From: Lachnospiraceae bacterium
GTDB lineage: Bacteria; Bacillota; Clostridia; Lachnospirales; Lachnospiraceae
Direction of reading: 5' to 3'
DNA: 64,000 nucleotides
Assembly: GCA_910575005.1 (NCBI GenBank)
Contig: CAJTCL010000003.1
Coordinates: 62,001 to 126,000 of the forward strand
Positions 44,034 to 53,312 of this stretch are shown here, piece after piece. The notes beneath the pieces were generated by a model. It was not told where the DNA came from, did not search any database, and worked only from the letters and a program-made list of their open reading frames with translations. The position numbers and the translations under genes were made by a program. How positions within the stretch are numbered: position 1 is the stretch's first letter; each line of letters opens with the position of its first letter.

Positions 44034-45743
44034 ATGGCAAGTGAGAAATTTGAAAACCTTTTGAATCTGGCGCTGGACGCCACAGAGCGTGAGCGGGAAA
44101 AATCTTTGAATTTGGGAGTGGGGTATGAACCTGAGGAGGAACGCTGGGAATTGATTGTAAAATATTCTGGTGATATTATGCGGCTTTCACGGGAAAATCC
44201 AGAGATACGTGTGGAGGAACTTAGTAATGAATATGCGATCTTAAATGTACCAGAATCTGCTATGGATCAGGTGGCAAATGCCGTTGAGGTAGAATATGTC
44301 GAAAAGCCCAAACGCATGTATTTTGCAGTGCGGGAAGGAAAGCAGGCAGCCTGTATCACACCGCTTCAGGGGGCACAGTATAATTTAACAGGGAGAGGGG
44401 TGATTGTGGCGATTTTGGACTCAGGAATTGATTACAGTCATCCCGATTTTCGCAATACAGATGGAAGCACAAGAATTCTTGCCTTATATGATGAGAGTTT
44501 AGATCGGGAATTTACTGCAGAGGAGATTAATCAGGCTCTGAAAGCGACCAATGAACAAGAGCGTTTTCGCATTGTGCCCAGCAGAGATACTTCCGGTCAT
44601 GGCACACATGTAGCCGGAATTGTTGCCGGTAATGGCAGGGCTTCTGGTGGTGTGGACAAGGGGGTGGCATATGAAAGTTCTCTTTTAGTGGTAAAATTGG
44701 GAACGGCAGAACCAAATGGATTTCCCAAGACGACACAGCTTATGAGGGGACTGGATTATGTGGTCAAAAAATCTTTGGAACTGCAGATGCCGATGGCAGT
44801 AAATATTAGTTTTGGAAATAATTATGGCTCCCACAGCGGAACCGCATTATTAGAAACCTATATCAATGATATGTCAAATTATTGGAAAACAGTGATCGCG
44901 GTAGGTACTGGAAATGAGGGGGCGGCAAGAGGACATACTTCTGGAATTTTACAGGAAGGTGAAGAACAGGAAATAGAGCTTGGAGTGGGAAATTATGAGA
45001 CTGCTATAAGCTTACAAATTTGGAAATCTTATGTGGATCAATATGATATTCTGCTGGTGCACCCTTCCGGGAAGAGTATCGGTCCTATTCGTCAGATTCA
45101 GGGGCCTCAGAGATTTGTATTGGAACAGACTGAAATTCTGCTTTATTACGGCGAACCTAGTCCTTATAATCTTTATCAGGAGATGTATATTGATTTTCTT
45201 CCGGTACAATCCTATATTGATGCTGGAGTATGGAGAATTGTTCTGGTGCCGGAGCGGATTATTAGAGGAAATTATGATCTATGGCTTCCAGGTCAGAGTG
45301 TACTAAATCAAGGTACAGGTTTTCTTTATCCGGTGGAGGAAACAACATTGACCATTCCCTCCACGGCAGAGAAGGTGATCTCAGTGGCGGCTTATGATTC
45401 CCGCTATAACCAACTTGCAGAATTTTCAGGCAGGGGTTATACCAGACAGACCAATCAAGTGAAACCAGATTTGGCGGCGCCGGGAGTAGCAATTCGTTCC
45501 ACGGCGCCAGGAGGAAGTTATGCCGTGCGCAGTGGAACCTCTATGGCCGCTCCTTTTGTTACCGGAAGCGCGGCGCTTTTGATGCAGTGGGGAATCGTGG
45601 AGGGTAATGATCCCTATTTGTATGGAGAGAAAGTGAAAGCATATTTGTTGAAAGGTGCAAGGCATCTGCCAATTCTGCCGGAATATCCGAATCCACAGAT
45701 TGGCTGGGGCGTGCTATGCTTACGGGACAGCCTGCCAGTATAA
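44034..45743 (+). CDS. S8 family (subtilisin-like) serine protease
   Basis: A 569-residue protease of the clostridial Csp-like group. Triad: Asp129 (L-D-S-G-I-D-Y), His189 (G-H-G-T-H-V-A-G) and Ser503 (G-T-S-M-A-A-P). A long insert (about 290-435) between the His and Ser regions forms a beta-rich domain, as in Csp proteases. The first 100 residues resemble a prodomain; no signal peptide is visible, so action inside the cell or spore is possible. ATG 44034 and TTG 44019 are both possible; the ribosome site is weak. A role in germination or peptide processing is not shown. Confidence 0.88.
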   Translation: MASEKFENLLNLALDATEREREKSLNLGVGYEPEEERWELIVKYSGDIMRLSRENPEIRVEELSNEYAILNVPESAMDQVANAVEVEYVEKPKRMYFAVREGKQAACITPLQGAQYNLTGRGVIVAILDSGIDYSHPDFRNTDGSTRILALYDESLDREFTAEEINQALKATNEQERFRIVPSRDTSGHGTHVAGIVAGNGRASGGVDKGVAYESSLLVVKLGTAEPNGFPKTTQLMRGLDYVVKKSLELQMPMAVNISFGNNYGSHSGTALLETYINDMSNYWKTVIAVGTGNEGAARGHTSGILQEGEEQEIELGVGNYETAISLQIWKSYVDQYDILLVHPSGKSIGPIRQIQGPQRFVLEQTEILLYYGEPSPYNLYQEMYIDFLPVQSYIDAGVWRIVLVPERIIRGNYDLWLPGQSVLNQGTGFLYPVEETTLTIPSTAEKVISVAAYDSRYNQLAEFSGRGYTRQTNQVKPDLAAPGVAIRSTAPGGSYAVRSGTSMAAPFVTGSAALLMQWGIVEGNDPYLYGEKVKAYLLKGARHLPILPEYPNPQIGWGVLCLRDSLPV

Positions 45744-45949
45744 TTTGTATTTTCGCACAATTTCCCATTGGCAAAAATCCTGCCTTTAAAGTAAGGATTA
45801 AAACGCTGGAAGAATATTTGAAAACACAGGCAGATATCTTGCGAACCAGAGGAATGGGATGGCTTTCACTAGGAGAACAGCAGCTAGGAAAGCACTTCTT
45901 GAAGAAGCAGGTAGAAATGGCAAAGTGGAGCGAAAAGCCCATACAGTAG
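45716..45949 (+). CDS. Possible small protein overlapping the protease end
   Basis: A 77-codon frame overlaps the end of the protease gene by 28 bases and lies before its terminator. Codon use is reasonable and a helical segment (K-T-L-E-E-Y-L-K-T-Q) is visible, but no ribosome site or family is recognised. It may be chance. Confidence 0.25.
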   Translation: MLTGQPASIICIFAQFPIGKNPAFKVRIKTLEEYLKTQADILRTRGMGWLSLGEQQLGKHFLKKQVEMAKWSEKPIQ

Positions 45950-45993
45950 ATAGAAATGGCAGAGGTATGCAGTGTAGGCGGAAGTGAAAAAGG

Positions 45994-46034
45994 GAGAAGT
46001 ATGTGGATTATGGTTTCTGGTACTTCTCTTTTTT
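45994..46034 (+). terminator. Intrinsic terminator after the protease
   Basis: GAGAAGTA and TACTTCTC form an 8-bp stem followed directly by a run of T (CTTTTTTTTG). Confidence 0.7.
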
Positions 46035-46088
46035 TTGTCTGTATATTTTTAGAAATACGTCATACAGGAAGATCAGAGAAAATAGTAT

Positions 46089-46376
46089 ATGGATTGCAAT
46101 GAAGCGGCTGCGTGGCTGCAAGAAAAAGGAACAAAGGTTATTGGCTGCTGTTTTTATACAGAGCAAGATTTAGAACATCTATTACATGGGGACAGTACAT
46201 TGTTATATATCTCCTTTGGTAATTATTTTGAAAAGCCAACTGCTGTAGAAATCGGGCAGATAATCGTGGATGAGTTAAAGGCTGTTGGACTTTGTGTTCA
46301 GTGGGACAAAACGGTTGAAACGAAAATTGCAATTAAAGACTTTAAATGGGATAAGTATTATACTGATAACAAATAA
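46089..46376 (+). CDS. Small DUF6891-like protein, probably truncated
   Basis: A 95-residue protein resembling the C-terminal part of DUF6891 proteins: C-C-F-Y-T-E-Q-D-L-E-H-L, then L-Y-I-S-F-G and V-D-E-L-K-A-V-G-L-C-V-Q-W-D. Members are usually longer, so the N-terminal portion seems lost. Function unknown. The ribosome site is poor. A hairpin follows and separates it from the Wadjet operon. Confidence 0.5.
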   Translation: MDCNEAAAWLQEKGTKVIGCCFYTEQDLEHLLHGDSTLLYISFGNYFEKPTAVEIGQIIVDELKAVGLCVQWDKTVETKIAIKDFKWDKYYTDNK

Positions 46377-46417
46377 GTTAAAGTAAAAATCATTGTAGAG
46401 ATGATAGGTTTGAATTT

Positions 46418-46468
46418 AAGGAAATGATGAAAATCTGCTGTTTATAGTAGGGATTTAGTCATTTCCTT
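46418..46468 (+). terminator. Hairpin between the DUF6891-like gene and the Wadjet operon
   Basis: AAGGAAATGA and TCATTTCCTT form a 10-bp stem with further partial pairing inside, then TGTATTT. It would insulate the defence operon from upstream transcription. Confidence 0.5.
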
Positions 46469-46543
46469 TGTATTTCATATAAGATGTAAGACAGCTTAGC
46501 GGTTGCTCTTTGGTTAAAAAAGAATAAAACAGGAGAAATAGTT

Positions 46544-46570
46544 TTGTTTTCGTCTGTTTTATGGTACAAT
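46544..46570 (+). promoter_or_regulatory. Weak promoter candidate for the Wadjet operon
   Basis: TTGTTT and TACAAT with a 15-base spacer, about 90 bases before the first gene. Spacing is suboptimal, so the assignment is tentative. Confidence 0.3.
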
Positions 46571-46660
46571 TTTTGAGAAAGAAGCAAAAGAAAAATATGA
46601 AAGAAATCTATGTTTAATGATTGTTACTAAGCCCGCTGAAGCGGACATGGGGGATAAAAA

Positions 46661-48136
46661 TTGAAATATTTAGAATCCATTCAGGAAACGGTATACTTAT
46701 CTGCTGGGAATGCTCCGCAATATAGACGTATTATGCGGATTTTTTTTATAGAATATGAAAAAATGCATTTTCAATTATATAAAGAAGATGTGTTAGAACT
46801 TATCAGGGAGTATCCAGAGTTTGCAGATTATCATATGGAGCAGTTAAAAACAGATCTAGACGCATTGGTTGCCTGGAAGAATCTCACACCTATCCAGGAT
46901 CCTAAAAGAGTTTATACAATTGCAGAATATAAAAATAAGCAATACCGCTATACAATGTCAGAATATGCGGTAGAAATAGAGAGAATGACAGTAAAACTTG
47001 AAAATCTTTTTCTGGATAGCGGGAATCTGTCTTTGAATTATTTTGTACGAATAGAAAATGCTTTGAATGATATGGAACAGATGAATGACCAGGAACTCAA
47101 AACAGTAAATGAGTGGTGGAGTAATTTACAGGAAGATTTTAAAAGATTAAATCGAAATTATCAGGATTATTTGAGGGAGTTCTATTCTGGAAAATCAGAT
47201 AAAGTTCTTAAGTCTATAGAGTTTGTTGTACACAAAGATAGATTTATTTCTTATTTGCAGGAGTTTGTGCAGCAGCTTCAAAATAAATCCATACGGATAG
47301 AAAATACAATTAAAAATTTGTCCCAGGAAATGGTAAAAGAGGTGTTGGAGAGGGTCATTGAAAGTGAACTGGCCATTCCGCATCCTGATTCTGAAATCCA
47401 AAATTTAAGGGAGAATACCGTAAGAGAAAATATTTTTGGAAAGTGGCAGAGTTTATCGGATTGGTTTATTTCATCGGAGAAATGCCCCAGTGAAAGCCAG
47501 AGGGTGTTGGATATCACCGATGAAGTTATCCGAAAAATTATACAAAATGCAGCTTTGATTGTACAATTGCAAAATTGGGGAATCAGCCGTAAGGAGGATT
47601 ATAAGAAATTCATTCAATTGTTTGCACAGTGCGAAAATATGGAAGCAGCGCACAAACTCTCGGCACATGTATTTGGAATTCAGCATGTGCGGCATTTTAA
47701 AGTCAACAGCGCACGGTCTACTGACAGTATAAACAGTGGAGTTTTTGATGAGACGCCATCTGAATATGAACTAAAGCCGCATATCAGAACATACAAATCT
47801 AGAATACATAAATCTGGGTTTGAAAGTAAAGCATTAGAGAAGCTTGCTCAGCGGAACCAATATTTGAAAAGGTTGGAAGAGGACAAACAGTTGGTTACAA
47901 AATATATCAAGAATCAACAATTAGATATCAGTCAGATTGATGACTGCATTTCGGCAGCTACCAGGGAAACGCTTTTGCGTTGGATTGTGCAGGCGAATCT
48001 GACAGCTTCTAAAAGCGGGCGGACAGAATACGGACAGGTATATCACATAACAAAACGAGAAGGCAGCCATACTCTAAAATGTGAGGATGGAGAATTGGTG
48101 ATGCCTATCTATGTATTTCAATTTGAGGATGAATAG
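46661..48136 (+). CDS. jetA: Wadjet component JetA, DUF2397 (TIGR02677-like)
   Basis: A 491-residue helical protein at the head of a four-gene defence operon. It resembles TIGR02677/DUF2397 proteins: I-M-R-I-F-F-I-E-Y-E near the start, L-D-A-L-V-A-W-K-N-L-T and a C-terminal E-T-L-L-R-W-I-V. In Wadjet this is the kleisin-like subunit bridging the SMC-like ATPase. TTG is the first usable start because TAA lies two codons upstream in frame; GGGGGA precedes it. The stop lies 1 base before the next start. Confidence 0.88.
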   Translation: MKYLESIQETVYLSAGNAPQYRRIMRIFFIEYEKMHFQLYKEDVLELIREYPEFADYHMEQLKTDLDALVAWKNLTPIQDPKRVYTIAEYKNKQYRYTMSEYAVEIERMTVKLENLFLDSGNLSLNYFVRIENALNDMEQMNDQELKTVNEWWSNLQEDFKRLNRNYQDYLREFYSGKSDKVLKSIEFVVHKDRFISYLQEFVQQLQNKSIRIENTIKNLSQEMVKEVLERVIESELAIPHPDSEIQNLRENTVRENIFGKWQSLSDWFISSEKCPSESQRVLDITDEVIRKIIQNAALIVQLQNWGISRKEDYKKFIQLFAQCENMEAAHKLSAHVFGIQHVRHFKVNSARSTDSINSGVFDETPSEYELKPHIRTYKSRIHKSGFESKALEKLAQRNQYLKRLEEDKQLVTKYIKNQQLDISQIDDCISAATRETLLRWIVQANLTASKSGRTEYGQVYHITKREGSHTLKCEDGELVMPIYVFQFEDE

Positions 48137-48137
48137 G

Positions 48138-49277
48138 ATGGAAGCAGTAAAGGCGTTAATAGAAAATGGATGGATTGATAAAAAAAGAGATAAAGAGTTA
48201 TATATGAGAGTACGCAGAGAACTGCCAAACTGCCAAAAATTTTTTCGCGAACAATTGGGGTGGACAATTATCAATAATGAACAGATATTAAAAGTTGAAA
48301 AAATTCCTGCCCATGCAGAAAGTTATATGGGAATCACTGATTTTACAGAAAGCAGAGATTATTGTCTTTTTTGCGCTGTCCTAGCTTTTTTGGAAGATAA
48401 AGAGGAGCAGGAGCAGTTTTTATTATCTGAATTGGTGGACGTGCTGGAATTGCAGTTAAAGGGTGTGATGGATGTGGACTGGACATCATTTACCCAGAGA
48501 AAATCTCTTGTCAGAGTTTTGCAGTTTTGTGAAAACATAAGACTGATCGAATCCTATGAAGGGAGCAGCAATAATATTGGCAGCAGCATAAGGCAGGAAG
48601 TTTTGTATGAAAATACAGGGCTTTCCAGATATATGGCAGTAAACTTCACATACAGTATTGCAGATTTTAATTCATGGGAAGATTTTGAAAAGCGGCAAAT
48701 AGAAGATGGTGAGACAGACAGAGGACATTACAGAGTGAATCGCGTATATAGACAGATGACGGCGGCGCCTGTCCTTTATTGGAGCGAGCCTGATAATCCA
48801 GACAGTATTTATCTGAAAAATCAGAGGCAGTGGATACAGAAAAATTTCAGTCAATATTTAGGAGGACAGCTCCACATACATAAAAATGCGGCTTTTTTGG
48901 TAATGGAAGAAGAGCAATGCTTTGGGGAAAAGCATCCGCGGGAAGCTATGCTTTCAGAACTTGTTTTACTTTTATGCAGATTCCTCAGAGAAAAGGCAAA
49001 GACAGGTGTTTGGGAGAGACAGCAGGATGAGTGCATTGTGATATCTAAAAAAGAGTTTCAGACAGAACTCTATCATTGTCGTGACAGATATAGGTCGGCA
49101 TGGAGTAAGGAATATCGGGATATGGAAGATACAAAGTTACTTAGGGCTGTCGTTTCATACATGAAAACCTGGATGATGCTTGATGAGCGTGATGAGGAGA
49201 TTATTATCTATCCAGCAGCAGGAAAAATAATTGGGAATTATCCAGAAGATTTTCAGACAAAGGAGAAAAATAGATGA
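48138..49277 (+). CDS. jetB: Wadjet component JetB, DUF2398 (TIGR02678-like)
   Basis: A 379-residue winged-helix-rich protein of the DUF2398 type (G-W-I-D-K-K-R-D-K-E start; F-C-A-V-L-A-F-L-E-D). In Wadjet it acts as the KITE-like accessory subunit with the kleisin. ATG 48138 is chosen: GAGG is 9 bases upstream, whereas ATG 48129 is too close and ATG 48111 lies inside jetA. Its end overlaps the ATPase start by 4 bases (ATGA). Confidence 0.88.
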   Translation: MEAVKALIENGWIDKKRDKELYMRVRRELPNCQKFFREQLGWTIINNEQILKVEKIPAHAESYMGITDFTESRDYCLFCAVLAFLEDKEEQEQFLLSELVDVLELQLKGVMDVDWTSFTQRKSLVRVLQFCENIRLIESYEGSSNNIGSSIRQEVLYENTGLSRYMAVNFTYSIADFNSWEDFEKRQIEDGETDRGHYRVNRVYRQMTAAPVLYWSEPDNPDSIYLKNQRQWIQKNFSQYLGGQLHIHKNAAFLVMEEEQCFGEKHPREAMLSELVLLLCRFLREKAKTGVWERQQDECIVISKKEFQTELYHCRDRYRSAWSKEYRDMEDTKLLRAVVSYMKTWMMLDERDEEIIIYPAAGKIIGNYPEDFQTKEKNR

Positions 49278-52200
49278 GTGAGCGTTGGCATATGAACCGA
49301 ATAGGATTTGTAAATTTTTGGCTGTATGATGACGAAGTGTTTTCTTTTGCAGAGGGCAAACTATTGCTTCGCGGACAGAATGGTTCGGGAAAATCTATCA
49401 CAACACAGAGTTTTATTCCATTTATATTGGATGGAGACAGAACACCGAGCCGCTTGGATCCTTTTGGATCTAGCGATAGGAGAATGGAATATTATTTTTT
49501 GAATGATGGGGAGAAAAATGAGGCAACTGGTTATCTGTATTTGGAATTTCAAAAGGGAAACCGTTATCGGACGATTGGGATAGGTCAACAAGCACAAAAG
49601 GGAAAACCGATGGGGTTTTGGGGGTTTGTTGTGTTGGATGGCAGAAGAATCGGATATGATTTTAAACTATATCGGGAAGTAGGGAATACAAAGATTGTTT
49701 ACACGAAACAAGAATTAAAAAAGGAAATGGGAGAAAACAATCTGTTTACAGAAGCGCACAAAGAATATATGAGTTTGGTAAATAAACATATATTTGGATT
49801 TCCAAGGTTAGAACAATATGAGCAATTTATACGACTGTTGATAAAAGTCAGAGCTCCAAAGCTTTCAAAAGAATTTACTCCTAAAAAAGTGTATGATATA
49901 CTGAACGATTCTTTGCAGACTTTGTCTGACGAGGATTTACGTGCTATGGTGGATGCTATGGAGAAAATGGATGATATACAAGATAAGTTAAATGGTTTAA
50001 AAAGAGCTTATAAAGATTTGCAGATCATACGAAATGAGTATGTAAAGTATAATCAATACATGTTAGGACAGAAAGCAGCCGCATATCTGGAGGAAAAAAG
50101 GTTGGTTGATGAAGCCAGGCGAAGGCTGGAAGCAGAAATAGATGAATTAAAAGAAAAGAGAGAAAAGCTAGAAAAATCATACCTAAGAAGCACCGAACTT
50201 AAAAAGGAAAAAAGTCTGCTGCAACGAGAGAAAGAGGCAATTGGGACAACGAACTTGGAGGAAGCGGATGAAAAATTAAGACAATGCAAGAAACGTCAGG
50301 AAGAAGCAGAAAAGGAAATTGAAAAATATTGCAAAAGTATTGAGCAGCACAGAAATAGGATACGAGATTATGATGCTGTAATACGTGAAGTGCAAAATAA
50401 TATGAGTGCATATCAGGTGGAAATAGAGCAGCTTTTGAATGAAATGAATGAGCTGCAGAAAATGGTCTGTTTTTCCGGTCATAAACAAATTTTTAACTTG
50501 TGGAAGAGTCTAGATGGCTATGAAGAATGTAGAAAAATCATAGATGAGCTTAAAAAATTATGTAATAATATAAAAACGGCATTGGTGGAACTGAAAAGGT
50601 TTCAGGAGATACAAATACAATGGGATAAGCTGTCGGAAGAATACAGCCGTCTGGAAGAAGAGAGAGCACAGGCTCAACAGCAGGTGAATGATGCTGAAAG
50701 GTTGGAGGATGAATTAAGAGATGATTTAATCGAAGCATATTATGGATTAGAAGAACTTAATCAGGAATTTTATTTGTCAAAGAGGGAGTTAGAACAGATA
50801 TCAGGATATATCCAGAAGTATCAGGAAATAGCGGATTATTGGGATATAGGCAATCTTGTTAGGAACATATGGGAAAATAAAAACCAGAAACTGGGAAACG
50901 AGCTTTCTGGTTTGAATGTGGAGAGGGAAAAGAAGATAGAGTCTGTAAAAGTCTGTTTAGAAGAATTGAAAGAACTGGAAAAAATGCGGGAGGCAGCTCC
51001 TGTGCGGAGAGAAATTCTGCTTAAGACGAGAGAACAGTTGTCAGAAAACAATATTACCTGTTTGCCTTTTTATCAGGCAGTTGATTTTACAGAGTGTGTA
51101 TCTATGAAGGACAGAGATTTGTTGGAATGTCAGTTAGAGGATGCGGGAATTTTGGATGCATTAGTCATTTCCAAGAAAGATTATGCAAGAGCGATGCAGA
51201 TTTTGGGAGAATGGTCAGACAGGATTCTCTGTTTAGAAGATTCTGGAAACACTGCTTATGATAAACTAACAGTCGTTGCCAAAGATCTGGAATTACAGAA
51301 GATGACAAAACAGATTCTGTCCAATATCGGGGAAAAAGATGATTGCCAGATTGTGTTAAAACCGAATGGTTATTTTAGGCATGGTGCAGTGGAAGGGTTC
51401 AGTAAACCAGATAAGGAAGTTTGTTACATTGGAGAAACTGTACGAAGGGAAAAGAAGAAGGAACAAATCAGAAGAAAAAGAGAAGAATTGCAGTTCTTGC
51501 AGCAGGAATCAGAAAAGTTAGATCAGGCAGCCAAAGCTTTGAAGAAACGGCTTGAGATATTGCAGGAAGAATATCATGGGCTGCCTGTATTTCAAGAGCT
51601 GGATCAGGCAATTGCCATAAAGAAGGATTTAGACTGGAAATTTGAAAAGTGCATGGAAGAATGCAAGAAGAAAGAAAAAGAGAAAGAAGATTGCGAAGTT
51701 AGAAAAAAACGGTCTGCACAGCAGATCATAGCCAGCTGCCGTGAGCTGCCCTACGAAAGAAATATTGAGAGTTATGAGGAAGTTTTGGGGGCGCTTGAGG
51801 AGTATCAAAGTCAATTAGAATTATTTCAGATTTCTATGATGCATTTTTCAAGGGAGCAGAGCAAAGAAGATATGCACAAGCAGCTGATTGAAAAAGAGGA
51901 AGATGCAATCGACATAGAAGACAGTTATAACAGGAGAGCAAAGCAGGAGGTACAAGAGCAGAAAATACAGATAGAAAAATTGGAAGAATTCTTAAATGCA
52001 CCTGAAAATAAAGAAAAAGCTGGGAGATTGAAAGCAATCAAGGGGGAACTGTATCAGATTGATGAAGAAGAGCGGGAATTAGATAAGAAACAGGCTGTAT
52101 GGGAAAGTGATGTAAAAAGATTAGAACCAGATATTGAAAGACAAAAAAATATCGTTATGGAAAAAGTCGAAAGGGAGACACAGATCAGGAAATATTTTGA

Positions 52201-53308
52201 AGAGGAATTATCTCTGGGACTTGTATTTGCAAGAGAAGGCAAAACAATACCTGAAGCGGCAGAACAGGCAAAGGAGATAATCAGGGAAAGTGATAGAAAT
52301 AAATCAGTGGCAGAGATTGTGTCAAATCTGGACAGGATTTTCCATGCACATATTGGGAGCCTGGTAAATTATGGAACGTATATGGAAGAATGTTTTGCAG
52401 GAGAAACAAAAGATGTAATGGCACTGCGTAAACGTTATAGGATTGTCTCTTATATGCAGGGGCGCAAACTGTATTTTGAAGATTTCTATAAAGTAATGAA
52501 AGAAAGGATTGATGAAACGGAGCTATTAATTCGTCAAAAAGACAGGGAATTATTTGAAAATATTTTGTCGGATACGCTAAGCAGAAAGCTGAATGTCCGA
52601 ATTGCAGAGAGTAGGAAATGGATTCAGGATATGTCTTTTCTTATGCGTAATATAGATACTTCTATGTCACTGACTTTTTCATTGGACTGGCGGGCGAAAA
52701 CAGCAGATGGAGAGGGAGAATTAGATACCGTGGAATTGGAGAAGCTGTTGAATCGGGACAGAGAATTGATGACTACAGAGGATATTGAAAGAATTTCTGC
52801 ACATTTCAGAAATAAGATTTACACAGTAAAACAAATAGCAGAGGAAAACGGTGAAGTTTTAAGTTATTCTGAGTTAGTAAGAGAAGCGTTGGACTATCGA
52901 AAATGGTTTGAATTTAAAATGTTTTTCTACAGGAATGGAGAAAATAAAAAGGAGTTGACCAACGGAGCATTTAATCGTTTTAGCGGAGGAGAAAAAGCAA
53001 TGGCGATGTATGTTCCTCTATTTGCAGCGGTAAATGCACAGTATAAAAAAGCAGAACATGATGATTTGCCAAGAATGATTGCATTGGATGAGGCATTTGC
53101 AGGAGTGGATGATAAAAATATCAGCAGTATGTTTGAACTCGTAAGAAAATTTGATTTTGATTATATTATGAATTCACAGGTATTGTGGGGATGTTACGAT
53201 TCTGTTCCATTCCTGCGGATCGCAGAATTGCTCAGGCCTGCAAATTCACAGGTGGTTACGGTTATCTATTATTTATGGAATGGAAAGCAGAGAATCATTG
53301 AGGAGTAG
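49274..53308 (+). CDS. jetC: Wadjet component JetC, SMC/SbcC-like ATPase (TIGR02680-like)
   Basis: A 1344-residue motor ATPase. Walker A G-Q-N-G-S-G-K-S at 34-41; long coiled coils (about 225-560 and 680-930) around a hinge-like region (about 590-700); ABC signature F-S-G-G-E-K at 1236-1241; Walker B I-A-L-D-E-A-F with Asp1272/Glu1273. In Wadjet this ATPase extrudes DNA loops to sense small circles before JetD cuts them. Length and domain order fit. It overlaps jetB by 4 bases and jetD follows after 4 bases. Confidence 0.92.
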   Translation: MSERWHMNRIGFVNFWLYDDEVFSFAEGKLLLRGQNGSGKSITTQSFIPFILDGDRTPSRLDPFGSSDRRMEYYFLNDGEKNEATGYLYLEFQKGNRYRTIGIGQQAQKGKPMGFWGFVVLDGRRIGYDFKLYREVGNTKIVYTKQELKKEMGENNLFTEAHKEYMSLVNKHIFGFPRLEQYEQFIRLLIKVRAPKLSKEFTPKKVYDILNDSLQTLSDEDLRAMVDAMEKMDDIQDKLNGLKRAYKDLQIIRNEYVKYNQYMLGQKAAAYLEEKRLVDEARRRLEAEIDELKEKREKLEKSYLRSTELKKEKSLLQREKEAIGTTNLEEADEKLRQCKKRQEEAEKEIEKYCKSIEQHRNRIRDYDAVIREVQNNMSAYQVEIEQLLNEMNELQKMVCFSGHKQIFNLWKSLDGYEECRKIIDELKKLCNNIKTALVELKRFQEIQIQWDKLSEEYSRLEEERAQAQQQVNDAERLEDELRDDLIEAYYGLEELNQEFYLSKRELEQISGYIQKYQEIADYWDIGNLVRNIWENKNQKLGNELSGLNVEREKKIESVKVCLEELKELEKMREAAPVRREILLKTREQLSENNITCLPFYQAVDFTECVSMKDRDLLECQLEDAGILDALVISKKDYARAMQILGEWSDRILCLEDSGNTAYDKLTVVAKDLELQKMTKQILSNIGEKDDCQIVLKPNGYFRHGAVEGFSKPDKEVCYIGETVRREKKKEQIRRKREELQFLQQESEKLDQAAKALKKRLEILQEEYHGLPVFQELDQAIAIKKDLDWKFEKCMEECKKKEKEKEDCEVRKKRSAQQIIASCRELPYERNIESYEEVLGALEEYQSQLELFQISMMHFSREQSKEDMHKQLIEKEEDAIDIEDSYNRRAKQEVQEQKIQIEKLEEFLNAPENKEKAGRLKAIKGELYQIDEEERELDKKQAVWESDVKRLEPDIERQKNIVMEKVERETQIRKYFEEELSLGLVFAREGKTIPEAAEQAKEIIRESDRNKSVAEIVSNLDRIFHAHIGSLVNYGTYMEECFAGETKDVMALRKRYRIVSYMQGRKLYFEDFYKVMKERIDETELLIRQKDRELFENILSDTLSRKLNVRIAESRKWIQDMSFLMRNIDTSMSLTFSLDWRAKTADGEGELDTVELEKLLNRDRELMTTEDIERISAHFRNKIYTVKQIAEENGEVLSYSELVREALDYRKWFEFKMFFYRNGENKKELTNGAFNRFSGGEKAMAMYVPLFAAVNAQYKKAEHDDLPRMIALDEAFAGVDDKNISSMFELVRKFDFDYIMNSQVLWGCYDSVPFLRIAELLRPANSQVVTVIYYLWNGKQRIIEE

Positions 53309-53312
53309 CGGC